48,066 bases of DNA from contig NZ_JABXOF010000019.1 of assembly GCF_013375155.1 (NCBI RefSeq), positions 1-48,066 of the forward strand, read 5' to 3'. The position numbers were made by a program, and so were the translations under genes. The notes beneath the pieces were generated by a model. It worked only from the letters and a program-made list of their open reading frames with translations, was not told the DNA's origin and did no database searches. Below, piece after piece: positions 1 to 9,001 of the stretch (positions are counted from its first letter, which is position 1; each line of letters starts with the position of its first letter). Source of the DNA: Serratia ureilytica. GTDB taxonomy: Bacteria; Pseudomonadota; Gammaproteobacteria; Enterobacterales; Enterobacteriaceae.

Positions 1-77
1 TGGTGCGTCCGAGTGGACTCGAACCACCGACCCCCACCATGTCAAGGTGGTGCTCTAACCAACTGAGCTACGGACGC
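1..77 (-). tRNA. valV: tRNA-Val (anticodon GAC)
   Basis: Read on the minus strand, this folds as a complete 77-nt tRNA: a 7-bp acceptor stem (GCGTCCG with CGGACGC), a D-arm with AGCTCAGTTGGTTAGAGC, an anticodon loop TTGACAT giving anticodon GAC, a T-arm with GGTTCGAGTCC, and an encoded CCA end at positions 1-3. GAC reads valine GUC/GUU codons. E. coli also has valV/valW next to mdtK. Any second copy would lie outside the window. The exact symbol (valV or valW) is inferred. Confidence 0.96.
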
Positions 78-114
78 ATCTTTTCCTGTCTGTCATGGCT
101 GACAGCGGGGACGA

Positions 115-143
115 ATATTAACGAGCTACCCGCGTGCTGGCAA
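115..143 (-). promoter_or_regulatory. tRNA-Val promoter
   Basis: On the minus strand a -35 TTGCCA (138-143) is separated by exactly 17 bp from a -10 TAATAT (115-120). It is followed by a GC-rich discriminator, as expected for a stringently controlled stable-RNA promoter. The predicted start is about 30 nt upstream of the mature tRNA. Confidence 0.65.
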
Positions 144-225
144 GGGGAAAAACGCAATTTTATTCGGTATTTCACGCGATTGCTGAGGTTGTGCGCAGAC
201 AGGCGTTTTTTTCCGCAACCCGCTG

Positions 226-251
226 CCCGGCCGGGGAGAAAACCGGCCGGG
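226..251 (-). terminator. Hairpin downstream of mdtK
   Basis: A perfect 9-bp inverted repeat (CCCGGCCGG / CCGGCCGGG) lies eight bases beyond the mdtK stop codon. No T-run follows it on either strand, so it may stabilise the mRNA 3' end rather than act as a classical intrinsic terminator. Confidence 0.4.
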
Positions 252-258
252 AACGGAC

Positions 259-1635
259 TCAGCGGGTAGAACGCTGCAGGATGACGGTGGTCGGCTGTTT
301 CTGCAGCCAGCGCATGCGCAGCGCCATCATGATGGCGGCGAAGGTCAGGCCGATGATAAAGCCGATCCAGAAACCGCTCGGCCCCATCGCCGGCACCACC
401 GCATCGGTCAGCGCCAGCAGATAGCCGCTCGGCAGGCCCAACACCCAGTAAGCGATGAAGGTGATGAAGAAGATCGCGCGAGTATCTTTATAACCGCGCA
501 GCACGCCGCTGCCGATCACCTGGATTGAATCCGAGATTTGATACAGCGCCGCCAGCAGCATCAGCTGCGAGGCCATCGCCACCACCGCCGGGCTGTCGTT
601 GTACAGCAGGGCGATCGGTTCGCGGAAGGTGGCGGTAAACAGCGCAGTGCAGACGGCCATGGTGATGCCGACGCCGATGGCGGAGTATGCGGCGACGCGC
701 GCGCCTTCTACCGACCCTTCTCCCAGACGATAACCGACGCGAATGGTGGCGCCGACGCCCAGCGACAGCGGCAACACGAACATCAGCGCGCTGAAGTTAA
801 GCGCGATCTGGTGGCCGGCGACCGCGACGATCCCGAGCGGCGACACCAGCAACGCCACCACGGCGAACAGGGTGACTTCGAAGAACAGCGCCAGCGCCAC
901 CGGCATACCGATGCCGATCAGGCGCTTCAGCGCCGCCCAGTCCGGGCCGCCGAGATCGCCTGTCTGGCGCTTGATGTCGCGCTGCGACGGCGCGCGCTTC
1001 ACGTACCAGCGCATCATCAGGAACATGATCCAGTAGACGCTGCCGGTGGCGACGCCGCAGCCCACGCCGCCCAGTTCCGGCATGCCGAACTTGCCGTAGA
1101 TAAAGATGTAGTTGATCGGGATATTCACCAGCAGGCCGAGGAAGCCGATCACCATGCCGGGCTTGGTTTTGGACAGCCCTTCGCACTGGTTGCGCATCAC
1201 CTGGAAGAACAGATAGCCCGGCGCGCCCCACATGATGGCGTGCAGATAACCGACGGCTTTATCCGCCAGCTGCGGATCGATGTTGTGCATCATGTCGATG
1301 ACGAATTTGCAGTTATACAGCACGACGATCAACAGTACGGAAACGCCGGAGGCCAGCCAGAAGCCCTGACGCACCTGATGGGCGATGCGATCGCGACGGC
1401 CGGCGCCGTTTAACTGGGCGATCACTGGGGTCAGCGCCAGCAGCAGGCCGTGACCGAACAGGATGGCCGGCAGCCAGATAGAGGTGCCGACCGCAACCGC
1501 CGCCATATCGGTGGCGCTGTAAGCGCCGGCCATGATGGTATCCACCACGCCCATGGCGGTTTGCGAGATTTGCGCGATGATCACCGGGATAGCGAGAGCC
1601 AATAAACTACGCGCTTCAATTAAGTACTTCTGCAC
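259..1635 (-). CDS. mdtK: MATE multidrug efflux transporter MdtK
   Basis: A 458-residue inner-membrane antiporter of the MATE family that exports cationic drugs such as fluoroquinolones in exchange for Na+ or H+. The length matches E. coli MdtK (457), and the sequence is near-identical at the start ([20 protein letters not shown]) and in the family's paired six-helix halves. The conserved helix-1 acid is in VDTIMAG (Asp32). The conserved [16 protein letters not shown] and [19 protein letters not shown] segments are present. It is flanked by tRNA-Val and divergent ribE, as in E. coli. The start is the only Met that aligns. Its neighbour upstream is the 239-bp divergent promoter region shared with ribE. 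Confidence 0.96.
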   Translation of the reverse strand: MQKYLIEARSLLALAIPVIIAQISQTAMGVVDTIMAGAYSATDMAAVAVGTSIWLPAILFGHGLLLALTPVIAQLNGAGRRDRIAHQVRQGFWLASGVSVLLIVVLYNCKFVIDMMHNIDPQLADKAVGYLHAIMWGAPGYLFFQVMRNQCEGLSKTKPGMVIGFLGLLVNIPINYIFIYGKFGMPELGGVGCGVATGSVYWIMFLMMRWYVKRAPSQRDIKRQTGDLGGPDWAALKRLIGIGMPVALALFFEVTLFAVVALLVSPLGIVAVAGHQIALNFSALMFVLPLSLGVGATIRVGYRLGEGSVEGARVAAYSAIGVGITMAVCTALFTATFREPIALLYNDSPAVVAMASQLMLLAALYQISDSIQVIGSGVLRGYKDTRAIFFITFIAYWVLGLPSGYLLALTDAVVPAMGPSGFWIGFIIGLTFAAIMMALRMRWLQKQPTTVILQRSTR

Positions 1636-1874
1636 GCATACACCTTTCTATTTTATATATGTGGGAGGGAGGGCTGCCGCGAGAGGACAACAATTAAAAT
1701 AGCGGAATTTTGTCAAAAATATTGTACCTGCTCGGCGTCGTTAAGCAAACGCCGCAGATAAATAGTTATTAAATGCGCAGGGACGCGTTTTTTGCCGTCG
1801 CGGATTTGGTTTTCAGCGCCAACTGGGGCAAACTGCCGGAAGCGTTTTAATCTATTGAGTAAGAAGAGGCACAT

Positions 1875-2525
1875 ATGTTCACCGGTATCGTACAAGGCAC
1901 CGCGCCGCTGGTCGCCATTGATGAGAAACCCAATTTCCGCACCCATGTGATCGAGATGCCTGCAGAACTGCTGCCGGGGCTGGAGCTGGGCGCGTCGGTG
2001 GCCCATAACGGCTGCTGCCTGACCGTCACCGCGGTGGAAGGCAACCGCGTCAGCTTCGATTTGATCAAGGAAACGTTGCGCCTGACCAACCTCGGTGATC
2101 TGGCGTTGGGCGACATCGTCAATATCGAGCGCGCGGCGAAATTCAATGATGAAATTGGCGGTCATTTGATGTCCGGCCATATTATCTGCACGGCGGAAGT
2201 GGCCAAAATTTATACCTCGGAAAATAACCGTCAGGTATGGCTGCGCATGCCGAATGCGGAATTGATGAAATATGTGCTGCACAAAGGTTTCATCGGCATC
2301 GACGGCATTAGCCTGACCATCGGCGAAGTGGTGAATAACCGTTTCTGCGTGCATCTGATCCCGGAAACCCTGGAGCGCACTACGCTGGGTAAAAAACGCC
2401 TGGGCGATAAGGTGAACATCGAGATCGATCCGCAGACGCAGGCGGTAGTGGACACCGTCGAACGCGTGCTGGCCAATCGGGAAGCGACGCTGGCGGCGGC
2501 GGTGGCGCCGGCGCACAAAGACTGA
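1875..2525 (+). CDS. ribE: Riboflavin synthase alpha subunit
   Basis: A 216-residue cytosolic enzyme that dismutates two 6,7-dimethyl-8-ribityllumazines into riboflavin and a pyrimidinedione, the last step of riboflavin synthesis. The start is the canonical MFTGIVQG, preceded by an AAGAAGAGG ribosome site. Two lumazine-binding domains are visible as an internal repeat: GHLMSGHI (about residue 97) with ISLTIGEV in the second half, and CCLTVTAV in the first. Length is close to E. coli RibC/RibE (213). It is transcribed divergently from mdtK. No FMN riboswitch is seen upstream; in enterics that element controls ribB elsewhere. The symbol follows the ribE usage; E. coli also calls it ribC. Confidence 0.95.
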   Translation: MFTGIVQGTAPLVAIDEKPNFRTHVIEMPAELLPGLELGASVAHNGCCLTVTAVEGNRVSFDLIKETLRLTNLGDLALGDIVNIERAAKFNDEIGGHLMSGHIICTAEVAKIYTSENNRQVWLRMPNAELMKYVLHKGFIGIDGISLTIGEVVNNRFCVHLIPETLERTTLGKKRLGDKVNIEIDPQTQAVVDTVERVLANREATLAAAVAPAHKD

Positions 2526-2579
2526 CAGCGATTCGGGCGTTGCCGCCGGAGTCGAATCATAAGCAGAGAGGAGAAACGC

Positions 2580-2873
2580 GTGAAGTTTTATGGGAAAACG
2601 TTGTTGTTAACCGCGTTGCTGGCGCTGAGCGCCTGCAGCAGTTCACCTGAGCAGGGCGGCGGCGCGCAAGTGGCCGATGCGGACGATACCTGCGGCGCTT
2701 CGCAGTATCAAAACTACGTCGGCAAGCCGATGACGTCGCTGGAAGGCGTGCGGATCGAATCCAAGGTGCGCGCCATTCCGTACAACTCTGCCGTCACCAT
2801 GGATTTCAACCTGCGCCGTCTGAACTTCCTCGGCGATAGCAACGATAAAATCATCCGCGTTTACTGCGGCTAA
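2580..2873 (+). CDS. Lipoprotein with I78-type peptidase inhibitor domain
   Basis: A 97-residue putative lipoprotein starting at GTG, with GAGAGGAG upstream supporting the start. The signal peptide ends in the lipobox LSAC (Cys19), followed by a Ser-rich linker. The remainder matches the I78 inhibitor family (Pfam Inhibitor_I78): CGASQYQNYVGKP, a central VRAIPYNSAVTMDF, then RLNF and a C-terminal IIRVYCG, giving two Cys that could pair. Members inhibit serine proteases of the subtilisin type. Lipid anchoring implies a periplasmic or outer-membrane location. It lies 54 bp after ribE and before a strong terminator, so it could be co-transcribed. E. coli lacks it at this place. The family call is from remembered motifs; the target protease is unknown. 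Confidence 0.78.
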   Translation: MKFYGKTLLLTALLALSACSSSPEQGGGAQVADADDTCGASQYQNYVGKPMTSLEGVRIESKVRAIPYNSAVTMDFNLRRLNFLGDSNDKIIRVYCG

Positions 2874-2893
2874 GCCGCCTGGTTCGAAAGAGC

Positions 2894-2932
2894 AAAAAAA
2901 GCCCCGGCGATGAGGTTGCCGGGGCTTTTTTT
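2894..2932. terminator. Bidirectional intrinsic terminator
   Basis: A GCCCCGGC / GCCGGGGC stem is flanked by seven A on the left and seven T on the right, so it works in both directions. It separates the lipoprotein gene (plus) from cfa (minus), which end 21 and 14 bases from it. Confidence 0.88.
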
Positions 2933-2945
2933 ATTAGGGGAGCGT

Positions 2946-4097
2946 TCAGCGTGCGACGCGGATGCCGCCTTCAACGCCTTTCGGGCTGAACACCACCTGC
3001 CACAGCTGCAGATCGCGCGCCCGAAACGCGCCGGCGCAGGCGTTCAGGTAATAGCTGAACATCCGCTCGAAGCGCTCGGAATAACGTGGAGCAAGCTGCG
3101 GCCACGCCTGCTTGAAGCGCTCGAACCAGGCCATCAGCGTGCGATCGTAGTCGGCGCCGATGTTGTGCCAGTCTTCCATCACGAAATGGCCTTCGCTGGC
3201 CTCGGCGATATGCCTCACCGAGGGCAGGCAGCCGTTCGGGAAGATATATTTGTTGATCCACGGATCGACGTTCATGTCGGTCTTGTTGGAACCGATGGTG
3301 TGCAGCAGGAACAGGCCGTGCGGCGCCAGATTGCGCTCTACCACGTTGAAATAGGTGCGATAGTTTTTTGGCCCGACGTGCTCGAACATGCCGACCGAGA
3401 CGATGCGATCGAACTGCTGATGCAGATCGCGGTAATCCTGCAGCAGGATCTGCACGTCCAGCCCGGCGCAGCGTGCCTGAGCCAGCTTCTGCTGCTCGGC
3501 GGAAATGGTCACGCCGACCACCGACACGCCGTAATTTTTCGCCGCATAGGCGGAGAGGCCGCCCCAGCCGCAGCCGATGTCCAGCAAGCGCATGCCCGGC
3601 TGCAGCTGCAGTTTTTCGCAGATCATCCGCAGTTTCGCTTCTTGCGCTTCCTCCAGCGTGGCGGCGTCTTTCCAGTAGCCGCAGGAGTACTGCATGTAAG
3701 GATCGAGCATCAGCGTAAACAGATCGTTGCCAAGATCGTAATGCTCTTTGCCGACGATCCAGGCGCGCTTTTTCGATTGCAGATTGGTCAGGCGCGCCGC
3801 GGCGATACGCAGGGTATCTTTCAGGTGGTGGGGGAGCTTCTTCTCCAGCCCGGCGCTGACCACGCGCTGGAAGAATATATCCAGCCGTTCGCACTCCCAC
3901 CAACCATCCATATAGCTCTCGCCGAGACCCAGGGAGCCTTGCTGCAAAACGCGTTTAAAGAATTCGGGGTTTTTAACCTGAATATCGAAAGGGCGCGATC
4001 CGTTAATTTCGATACCGGCCAGACCGAGCATTTCGTGCGCGATACGGTACCACTGGTTATCCTGGATGCTCAGATCTTCTATACACGATGAACTCAT
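2946..4097 (-). CDS. cfa: Cyclopropane-fatty-acyl-phospholipid synthase
   Basis: A 383-residue SAM-dependent enzyme that adds a methylene bridge to unsaturated acyl chains of membrane phospholipids, protecting against acid and stationary-phase stress. The methyltransferase motif LLDIGCGWGGLSAYAAK lies near residue 170. The later YRDLHQQFDRIVSVGMFEHVG and the catalytic-domain sequence DPYMQYSCGYWKDAATLEEAQ are typical of the family. Length matches E. coli (382). The start has GGAG 6 bases upstream. A long upstream region (344 bp) carries two promoter candidates, as in E. coli, where a distal sigma-70 and a sigma-S promoter drive cfa. Confidence 0.96.
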   Translation of the reverse strand: MSSSCIEDLSIQDNQWYRIAHEMLGLAGIEINGSRPFDIQVKNPEFFKRVLQQGSLGLGESYMDGWWECERLDIFFQRVVSAGLEKKLPHHLKDTLRIAAARLTNLQSKKRAWIVGKEHYDLGNDLFTLMLDPYMQYSCGYWKDAATLEEAQEAKLRMICEKLQLQPGMRLLDIGCGWGGLSAYAAKNYGVSVVGVTISAEQQKLAQARCAGLDVQILLQDYRDLHQQFDRIVSVGMFEHVGPKNYRTYFNVVERNLAPHGLFLLHTIGSNKTDMNVDPWINKYIFPNGCLPSVRHIAEASEGHFVMEDWHNIGADYDRTLMAWFERFKQAWPQLAPRYSERFERMFSYYLNACAGAFRARDLQLWQVVFSPKGVEGGIRVAR

Positions 4098-4326
4098 AGC
4101 TTCTCCATCACCTTCTTCTGACTGATGACCCGTTAGGAAACAGCTTAGACAATTTCTGCGGGTGCATACGTATACCGACGGGAAATAAGCCCGCGGCGTC
4201 TGATATCCGACTATGAACAGAGGAAATTTAAAGAAGCGACCCGACGCAAACGGCGCAGGATAAACGCCTCTTCAAAAAAAGAGTGTGACGCAAGACGCGT
4301 ACACAACAGCTAATTGAGATATAGAG

Positions 4327-4332
4327 ATTATA
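4327..4332 (-). promoter_or_regulatory. Candidate proximal cfa promoter -10
   Basis: A perfect minus-strand TATAAT lies about 230 bp upstream of the cfa start. The corresponding -35 (AACAAC) is poor, so it may need an activator. Confidence 0.35.
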
Positions 4333-4359
4333 AGGTGTTACTTTACAAGGTTGTTTTTG

Positions 4360-4388
4360 AGTATAGGCGCGCCGAGGCATTGACTCAA
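4360..4388 (-). promoter_or_regulatory. Candidate cfa promoter with sigma-S-type -10
   Basis: Minus-strand TTGAGT (4383-4388), a 17-bp spacer, then TATACT (4360-4365) preceded by C, giving CTATACT, the preferred sigma-S -10 form. This fits the known growth-phase control of cfa in enterics. Confidence 0.5.
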
Positions 4389-4441
4389 CTGTAAATCGCA
4401 CTCGGCACGCATATTCTTTAAGTGATTATTTAGCTTGGCAA

Positions 4442-5653
4442 TTATGACGCTGAGTTAGCATGTTCGCGCGGCGTTTCTTGCGGCGCCTTGGCCGCTTTTC
4501 CCCGCTGCAGGAAATACCCCAGCGCGGCCAGTATCACCGTGGACACCATCACCGTCACCGTCGCCAACAGCGGCTGCGCAATAAACGTCGATACCAGCAT
4601 GCTCGCCACGAAACACAGCCCCAGCTGCAGCGTATTTTGCAGCGCGGCGGCTTTGCCGCTGCTGTCCGGGAACGGCATCAGCGCGTTGGCCACCATGATC
4701 GGATAGCCGGCGCCGTTGACCAGCGCCATCACGCAGAACGGGATCAGGAGCGTGGTGAGCGTCGGATTGGTCAGGGTTGCCACCAGATACAGGGCCACCA
4801 TGCTGACAGCATAAGCTACCAGCAGCCACGGCAGCAGGGTTTTGCCATTGATGCGCTTGAGCGCGGCGCGGCACCCGTAACCGCCCAGCAGGAAGGCCAG
4901 CGTCTGCGGCACATAGCTCAGGCCGATGTCGCTCGGGCCGTAGCCCATATCACCGAGGATAAACGGCGAGCCGGTCAGCCAGGCGAAGAAACCGGCCGAA
5001 CAGGCGGCGTACATGGCGACATTGCCGCTGAATACCGGGGATTTCAATAATTGCCAAAAACTGACGCTGCTTTTTGGCGCGTCGACGGCGGGTTTTGGCC
5101 TGGCGTTCTCTTTGAGCAGCAGCGTCGGCAACAGCAACAAGGCGGTGATGGCCAGCAGCACGGCGAAGATCGCGCGCCAGCTGGCGTGGTTCAGCAGCCA
5201 GGCGCCCAGCAGCGGCGCCAGCGCCGGCGATAGCGCCACCAGCGGCATGATGGTGGCGAATACGCGGTTGGCCTGGCCTTCACGATAGCGGTCGACCACC
5301 AGCGCTTGCCAGATGGCGGCGGCGGAACAGACACCTACGGCCTGAATAAAGCGCAGTATCCAGAGCTGCGCGGCATTTTCCACCCACAGCATGCCCAGGC
5401 AGCCGAGCGCGAACAGCGTCAGGCCAATCAACAATACCGGTTTGCGTCCCAGACGGTCGGAGAGCGGCCCCCACAGCAGCTGCGCGAAGGCGAAGCCGGC
5501 CAAAAAGATGCTCAGGCTGGCGCTGACCGCGCCGGCGGAAATTTGCAGTTCCTCCCGCATGGCGCCGAAGGCGGGCAGGTACATATCGGTCGCCAGATAA
5601 CCCAGCATGCTCAGGCCGGCGAGGTAGAACATAAAACCAAAGGAATTTCGCAT
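4442..5653 (-). CDS. punC: Purine nucleoside MFS transporter PunC (YdhC)
   Basis: A 403-residue, 12-helix major-facilitator transporter of the Bcr/CflA group, equal in length to E. coli YdhC/PunC, which takes up purine nucleosides. The start at 5653 ([20 protein letters not shown]) aligns with the family; the reading frame stays open further upstream but that part has no homology. The motif A signature is [15 protein letters not shown], and [13 protein letters not shown] is well conserved. The gene is divergent from punR, whose E. coli counterpart activates it in response to adenosine. Transport substrate is assigned by orthology only. Confidence 0.9.
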   Translation of the reverse strand: MRNSFGFMFYLAGLSMLGYLATDMYLPAFGAMREELQISAGAVSASLSIFLAGFAFAQLLWGPLSDRLGRKPVLLIGLTLFALGCLGMLWVENAAQLWILRFIQAVGVCSAAAIWQALVVDRYREGQANRVFATIMPLVALSPALAPLLGAWLLNHASWRAIFAVLLAITALLLLPTLLLKENARPKPAVDAPKSSVSFWQLLKSPVFSGNVAMYAACSAGFFAWLTGSPFILGDMGYGPSDIGLSYVPQTLAFLLGGYGCRAALKRINGKTLLPWLLVAYAVSMVALYLVATLTNPTLTTLLIPFCVMALVNGAGYPIMVANALMPFPDSSGKAAALQNTLQLGLCFVASMLVSTFIAQPLLATVTVMVSTVILAALGYFLQRGKAAKAPQETPREHANSAS

Positions 5654-5776
5654 GGTATTTCTCGTTAATATTTTAGTGTCGCAGGTTTTTAGCGCCGGCC
5701 AGTGTATCCGGCTGGATCTCTGCTTGTGAAACGGTAATATTTGCAAAGTGCTGTTAAAAAAATTGAAGGCAAAGCG

Positions 5777-6733
5777 ATGTGGTCTGAATATTCTCTCGAG
5801 GTCGTTGATGCGGTGGCGCGCACCGGCAGTTTCAGCGCGGCGGCGCAGGAGCTGCACCGGGTGCCGTCGGCGGTAAGTTATACCGTGCGGCAGCTGGAGC
5901 AATGGCTGGCGGTGCCGCTGTTTGAGCGGCGTCACCGAGATGTGGAACTGACGCCGGCCGGCGCGCTGTTTATCAAGGATGCGCGAGCTGTTATCAAAAA
6001 AATGCTCGACACCCGCCGCCACTGTCAACAGGTGGCCAACGGTTGGCGCGGTCAGCTGAATATCGCGGTAGACATCATCGTCAAACCGCAGCGCAGCCGC
6101 CAGCTGGTGCTGGATTTCTACCGCCATTTCCCCGACGTCGAGTTGATGCTGCAACCCGAGGTGTTTAACGGCGTGTGGGATGCGTTGGTGGACGGCAGGG
6201 CGGACATGGCGATTGGCGCCACCCGCGCGGTGCCGGTCGGCGGCGGCTTCGCTTTCCGCGACATGGGGGATATGAACTGGCTGTGCGTAGTCAGCCCACA
6301 GCACCCGTTGGCGCAGCTGGCAGGGCCGTTGAATGACGATCGGTTGAGGCCGTACCCTGCGCTTTGTCTGGAAGACACCTCGCGCAATCTGCCCAAGCGC
6401 GTCACCTGGACGCTGGATAACCAGCGGCGGCTGGTGGTGCCGGACTGGACCTCGGCGCTCGACTGTTTGTGCGCCGGATTGTGCGTCGGCATGATGCCGG
6501 CGCATCTGGCGCTGCCGCGGGTGCAGCGCGGTGAGCTGAAGGCGTTGCAGTTGCAGCAGCCGTTTCCCGCCAGCCCCTGCTGCCTGACCTGGCAACAGGA
6601 TAAACCGTCACCGGCGATGAGCTGGCTGCTGGCGTATTTGGGCGATGGCGAGACGCTGAATCAGGAGTGGCTGAGTGAGGCGGCACCGGAAGCCGCGCCG
6701 GCTTCCGGTAGGGAGGACGATCAGCGGCGGTAG
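5777..6733 (+). CDS. punR: LysR-type regulator PunR (YdhB)
   Basis: A 318-residue LysR-family activator. The N-terminal winged helix-turn-helix reads [20 protein letters not shown], followed by the substrate-binding domain with [20 protein letters not shown]. The start at 5777 ([16 protein letters not shown]) matches E. coli YdhB, recently named PunR, an activator of the adjacent punC. An in-frame upstream extension is not conserved. The intergenic region to punC is 123 bp. The 3' end overlaps the 3' end of purR by 13 bp in opposite orientation. Confidence 0.9.
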   Translation: MWSEYSLEVVDAVARTGSFSAAAQELHRVPSAVSYTVRQLEQWLAVPLFERRHRDVELTPAGALFIKDARAVIKKMLDTRRHCQQVANGWRGQLNIAVDIIVKPQRSRQLVLDFYRHFPDVELMLQPEVFNGVWDALVDGRADMAIGATRAVPVGGGFAFRDMGDMNWLCVVSPQHPLAQLAGPLNDDRLRPYPALCLEDTSRNLPKRVTWTLDNQRRLVVPDWTSALDCLCAGLCVGMMPAHLALPRVQRGELKALQLQQPFPASPCCLTWQQDKPSPAMSWLLAYLGDGETLNQEWLSEAAPEAAPASGREDDQRR

Positions 6734-7746
6734 TCGATGAACGGACCGTCGGCGACCGAACGGCGTTCGACCAGCTTCGGATGCACTTCGATCACCTGCG
6801 ATTCTTCGCGCTTGCTGATGATGCGATCCAGCAGCATGGTGAAGGCCATTTCGCCCAGACGCTCTTTCGGCTGATGAATGGTGGTCAGCGCCGGGGTGAA
6901 GTAGCGGGCGTTGCGCACGTTGTCGTAGCCGATCACGGAAATATCCTGCGGCACCCGCAGCCCCAGTTCGTCGGCGGCGCAGATGGCGCCCATCGCCATG
7001 ATGTCGCCGCCGCAGAATACTGCGGTCGGTCGCTGTTTTTGCGACAGAATTTGATGCATCGCCTTGTAACCGGACTCCGGCTCGAAGTCACCTTGGACTA
7101 TCCACTCTTCGCGAATATCGATATGCGCTTCCTGCAGCGCCTTCATGAAGCCCTGATGCCGACCGCCGCCGGTGTTGCGCGACAGTTGGCCCGGGATAGC
7201 GCCGATATCGCGGTGGCCGCGTTCGATCAGATAACGCCCGGCCAGATAGCCGCCCTCGAACGCGTTATCGATGATGGTGTCGGTGAAGTCGCCGCGCGCG
7301 GCGCCCCAGTCCATTACCACCATCGGGATGTTGCGGTAGTCTTCCAGCATGCCCAGCAGCTGATCCGGGTATTCGGAACACATGACCAGCAGGCCGTCGA
7401 CGCGCTTTTGCGCCAGCATCGCCAGGTAGGCGCGCTGTTTGTCCAGATTGTTGTGCGAGTTGCACAGGATCAGGGTATAGCCTTTGCTGTAGCAGCTGTT
7501 TTCCACCGCCTCGATCACTTCGGCAAAGTAGGGCGCTTCGCTCGAGGTGGCCAGCAGACCGATAGACTTGGTGTGATTGACTTTCAGGCTGCGCGCCACG
7601 GCGCTCGGCGAGTAGTGCAGCTCTTTGATGGCGGCCCACACGGCCGCTTTGGTCTCTTCGGCGACGAAACGAGTCTTATTGATGACGTGCGAAACGGTGG
7701 TGGTGGAAACGCCCGCGCGTTTGGCCACATCTTTAATCGTTGCCAT
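6721..7746 (-). CDS. purR: Purine repressor PurR
   Basis: A 341-residue LacI-family repressor, exactly the E. coli length. The DNA-binding helix-turn-helix is at residues 3-22 ([20 protein letters not shown]), followed by the hinge helix SPSAVARSL and a periplasmic-binding-type domain that binds hypoxanthine or guanine. It represses purine synthesis genes across the genome. I set the start at MATIKDV; an upstream in-frame Met lacks conservation. A PurR-like operator lies 48 bp upstream, consistent with known autoregulation. Its tail overlaps convergent punR by 13 bp, so both purine-related regulators share a terminus. Confidence 0.96.
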   Translation of the reverse strand: MATIKDVAKRAGVSTTTVSHVINKTRFVAEETKAAVWAAIKELHYSPSAVARSLKVNHTKSIGLLATSSEAPYFAEVIEAVENSCYSKGYTLILCNSHNNLDKQRAYLAMLAQKRVDGLLVMCSEYPDQLLGMLEDYRNIPMVVMDWGAARGDFTDTIIDNAFEGGYLAGRYLIERGHRDIGAIPGQLSRNTGGGRHQGFMKALQEAHIDIREEWIVQGDFEPESGYKAMHQILSQKQRPTAVFCGGDIMAMGAICAADELGLRVPQDISVIGYDNVRNARYFTPALTTIHQPKERLGEMAFTMLLDRIISKREESQVIEVHPKLVERRSVADGPFIDYRR

Positions 7747-7793
7747 GTAAGGAATGACTCCTGAACTCACATGTTTACAGCATGTAAGTGTGA

Positions 7794-7809
7794 TGTTAAT
7801 CGTTTGCCT
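7794..7809 (-). promoter_or_regulatory. PurR operator upstream of purR
   Basis: Minus-strand AGGCAAACGATTAACA matches the PurR consensus (ANGCAANCGNTTNCNT) at most fixed positions and closely resembles the E. coli purR O1 operator. It sits 48 bp from the purR start codon and suggests autorepression. Confidence 0.6.
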
Positions 7810-8010
7810 GCGTAGATCCTTCTCCAGAGAAGCGAAAACTGAGTTTTTAGTGTTGAAGTCGTCAGCGCTTAATCAGGAGGGGCATGAATGCCGGTACGCA
7901 GTTGTGAACTGCGAATTTTGTCGCATATTGAACAAAAGTGGAAGAGGTAATCGAGATTATAAACCGGGAAATGATAACAAGATTTTATCGGCGAACTGTG
8001 GGAAAATGAT

Positions 8011-8040
8011 TTGACGTACTAATTGTGCGCCTTTTATCCT
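8011..8040 (+). promoter_or_regulatory. Candidate ynhF promoter
   Basis: TTGACG (8011-8016), an 18-bp spacer and TATCCT (8035-8040) lie 28 bp before the ynhF start codon. Confidence 0.4.
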
Positions 8041-8068
8041 TAGGAAAGCCCATTTTAAAGGAGTTGTC

Positions 8069-8158
8069 ATGGATACCGATCTGAAGATGTCGCTGTTCAC
8101 CACCGTTTGCGCATTGGCGATGATCATCGCTTTCAGCTTTGTCGCCGCGTTGAACTGA
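8069..8158 (+). CDS. ynhF: Small membrane protein YnhF
   Basis: A 29-residue protein with a short polar start (MDTDLKMSLFTT) and a single hydrophobic helix (VCALAMIIAFSFVAAL). E. coli YnhF has the same length, a start of MSTDLKFSLVTT, and the same position near purR; it is a stress-induced inner-membrane protein of unknown role. A strong ribosome site (AAAGGAG) lies six bases upstream of the ATG. It is too short for standard ORF callers and easily missed. Orthology is by position, length and pattern. Confidence 0.88.
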   Translation: MDTDLKMSLFTTVCALAMIIAFSFVAALN

Positions 8159-8173
8159 TTTCCCGCCAGTTTT

Positions 8174-8199
8174 AAAAAAGGCGCAGCCAAGCTGCGCCT
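8174..8199 (-). terminator. sodB terminator
   Basis: An AGGCGCAGC / GCTGCGCCT stem with a CAA loop (8180-8199) is followed, on the minus strand, by six T. It ends sodB transcription, and may also serve ynhF weakly from the other side. Confidence 0.85.
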
Positions 8200-8222
8200 C
8201 ATCACTTAGGCAAGGCCTGCGC

Positions 8223-8801
8223 TTACGCCAGGTTTTCCGCCGCGAAGGTCCAGTTGACCAACGCCCAGAAGTTTTCCAGGTATTTTGGACGCGCATTGCG
8301 GTAATCGATGTAATACGCGTGTTCCCACACGTCAACGGTCAGCAGCGGTTTGTCTTCGCCGGTCAGCGGGGTTGCCGCGTTGGAAGTGTTGACGATCGCC
8401 AGCGCGCCGTCCGGTTTTTTCACCAGCCAGGTCCAGCCGGCACCGAAGTTTTTCACGGCGGCATCGGTGAACTGCTCTTTGAACGCAGCGAAAGAGCCGA
8501 AGGATTTGACGATCGCCGCCGCCAGTTCGCCCTGCGGTTCACCGCCGCCCTGTGGCGACAGGCAGTGCCAGTAGAAGGTGTGGTTCCACACCTGCGCGGC
8601 ATTGTTGAACACGCCGCCGTTAGAGGTATTGATGATCTCTTCGAGCGATTTGCCTTCGAACTCGCTGCCTTTCACCAGGTTGTTCAGGTTAACCACGTAG
8701 GTGTTGTGGTGTTTGCCGTAGTGGTATTCCAGGGTCTCGGCGGAGATGTGCGGCTCGAGCGCGTTTTTCTCATACGGTAATGCAGGTAATTCAAACGACA
8801 T
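8223..8801 (-). CDS. sodB: Iron superoxide dismutase
   Basis: A 192-residue cytosolic Fe-superoxide dismutase converting superoxide to oxygen and peroxide. The start at 8801 ([20 protein letters not shown]) follows an AGGAGGAAG ribosome site. The metal ligands are recognisable: His in LEPHIS, His in WNHTFYW, and Asp/His in [17 protein letters not shown]. The conserved [13 protein letters not shown] is present. The Gln-containing SPQGGGEP region is typical of the Fe rather than the Mn enzyme. In enterics sodB mRNA is a RyhB small-RNA target around its start codon; that pairing was not verified here. Confidence 0.97.
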   Translation of the reverse strand: MSFELPALPYEKNALEPHISAETLEYHYGKHHNTYVVNLNNLVKGSEFEGKSLEEIINTSNGGVFNNAAQVWNHTFYWHCLSPQGGGEPQGELAAAIVKSFGSFAAFKEQFTDAAVKNFGAGWTWLVKKPDGALAIVNTSNAATPLTGEDKPLLTVDVWEHAYYIDYRNARPKYLENFWALVNWTFAAENLA

Positions 8802-9001
8802 TGCTTCCTCCTTTACAGCGCCATTCAGCTTCTCGCCGGGGCGAACGCCGGATGGGCCGTTTTTTATTGTGGTCATTCAATCTTAACAATTTTCATCATA
8901 AAAAACAGGAGGAAAAGCGAGAAATGCGCGTGGGGGAGTGCGATGGGCGATAGCTTGAGCAGGCGGTTGCGGCCGAGGCCGCAACCGCGCAGAGCAGGGA
9001 A

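Larger units (their letters stand above)
4098..4441. other. Long cfa 5' region between cfa and punC
   Basis: This 344-bp gap holds no convincing ORF. It is AT-richer than its flanks and contains the cfa promoter candidates at 4327-4388. In E. coli the long cfa leader is a target of the small RNA RydC; I could not identify a pairing site here by eye. No intrinsic terminator for punC is obvious. Confidence 0.5.
7747..8068. other. purR-ynhF divergent control region
   Basis: A 322-bp AT-rich region with no credible ORF except those flanking it. It contains the PurR-like operator at 7794-7809 and a ynhF promoter candidate at 8011-8040. An additional inverted repeat, ACATG with CATGT, lies near 7770-7786. 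Confidence 0.5.

Noticed and set aside
1636..1874. FMN riboswitch before ribE
   Set aside because: No conserved RFN motifs seen; in enterics the element precedes ribB.
2910..4091. 393-codon plus-strand ORF opposite cfa
   Set aside because: Antisense shadow of a clear cfa gene in GC-rich DNA.
4442..6595. 717-codon fusion of an N-terminal extension with PunC
   Set aside because: The extra 300 residues are antisense to punR; the PunC start at 5653 matches the family length exactly.
7754..8014. 86-codon ORF between purR and ynhF
   Set aside because: It crosses the PurR operator and shows no conserved features.
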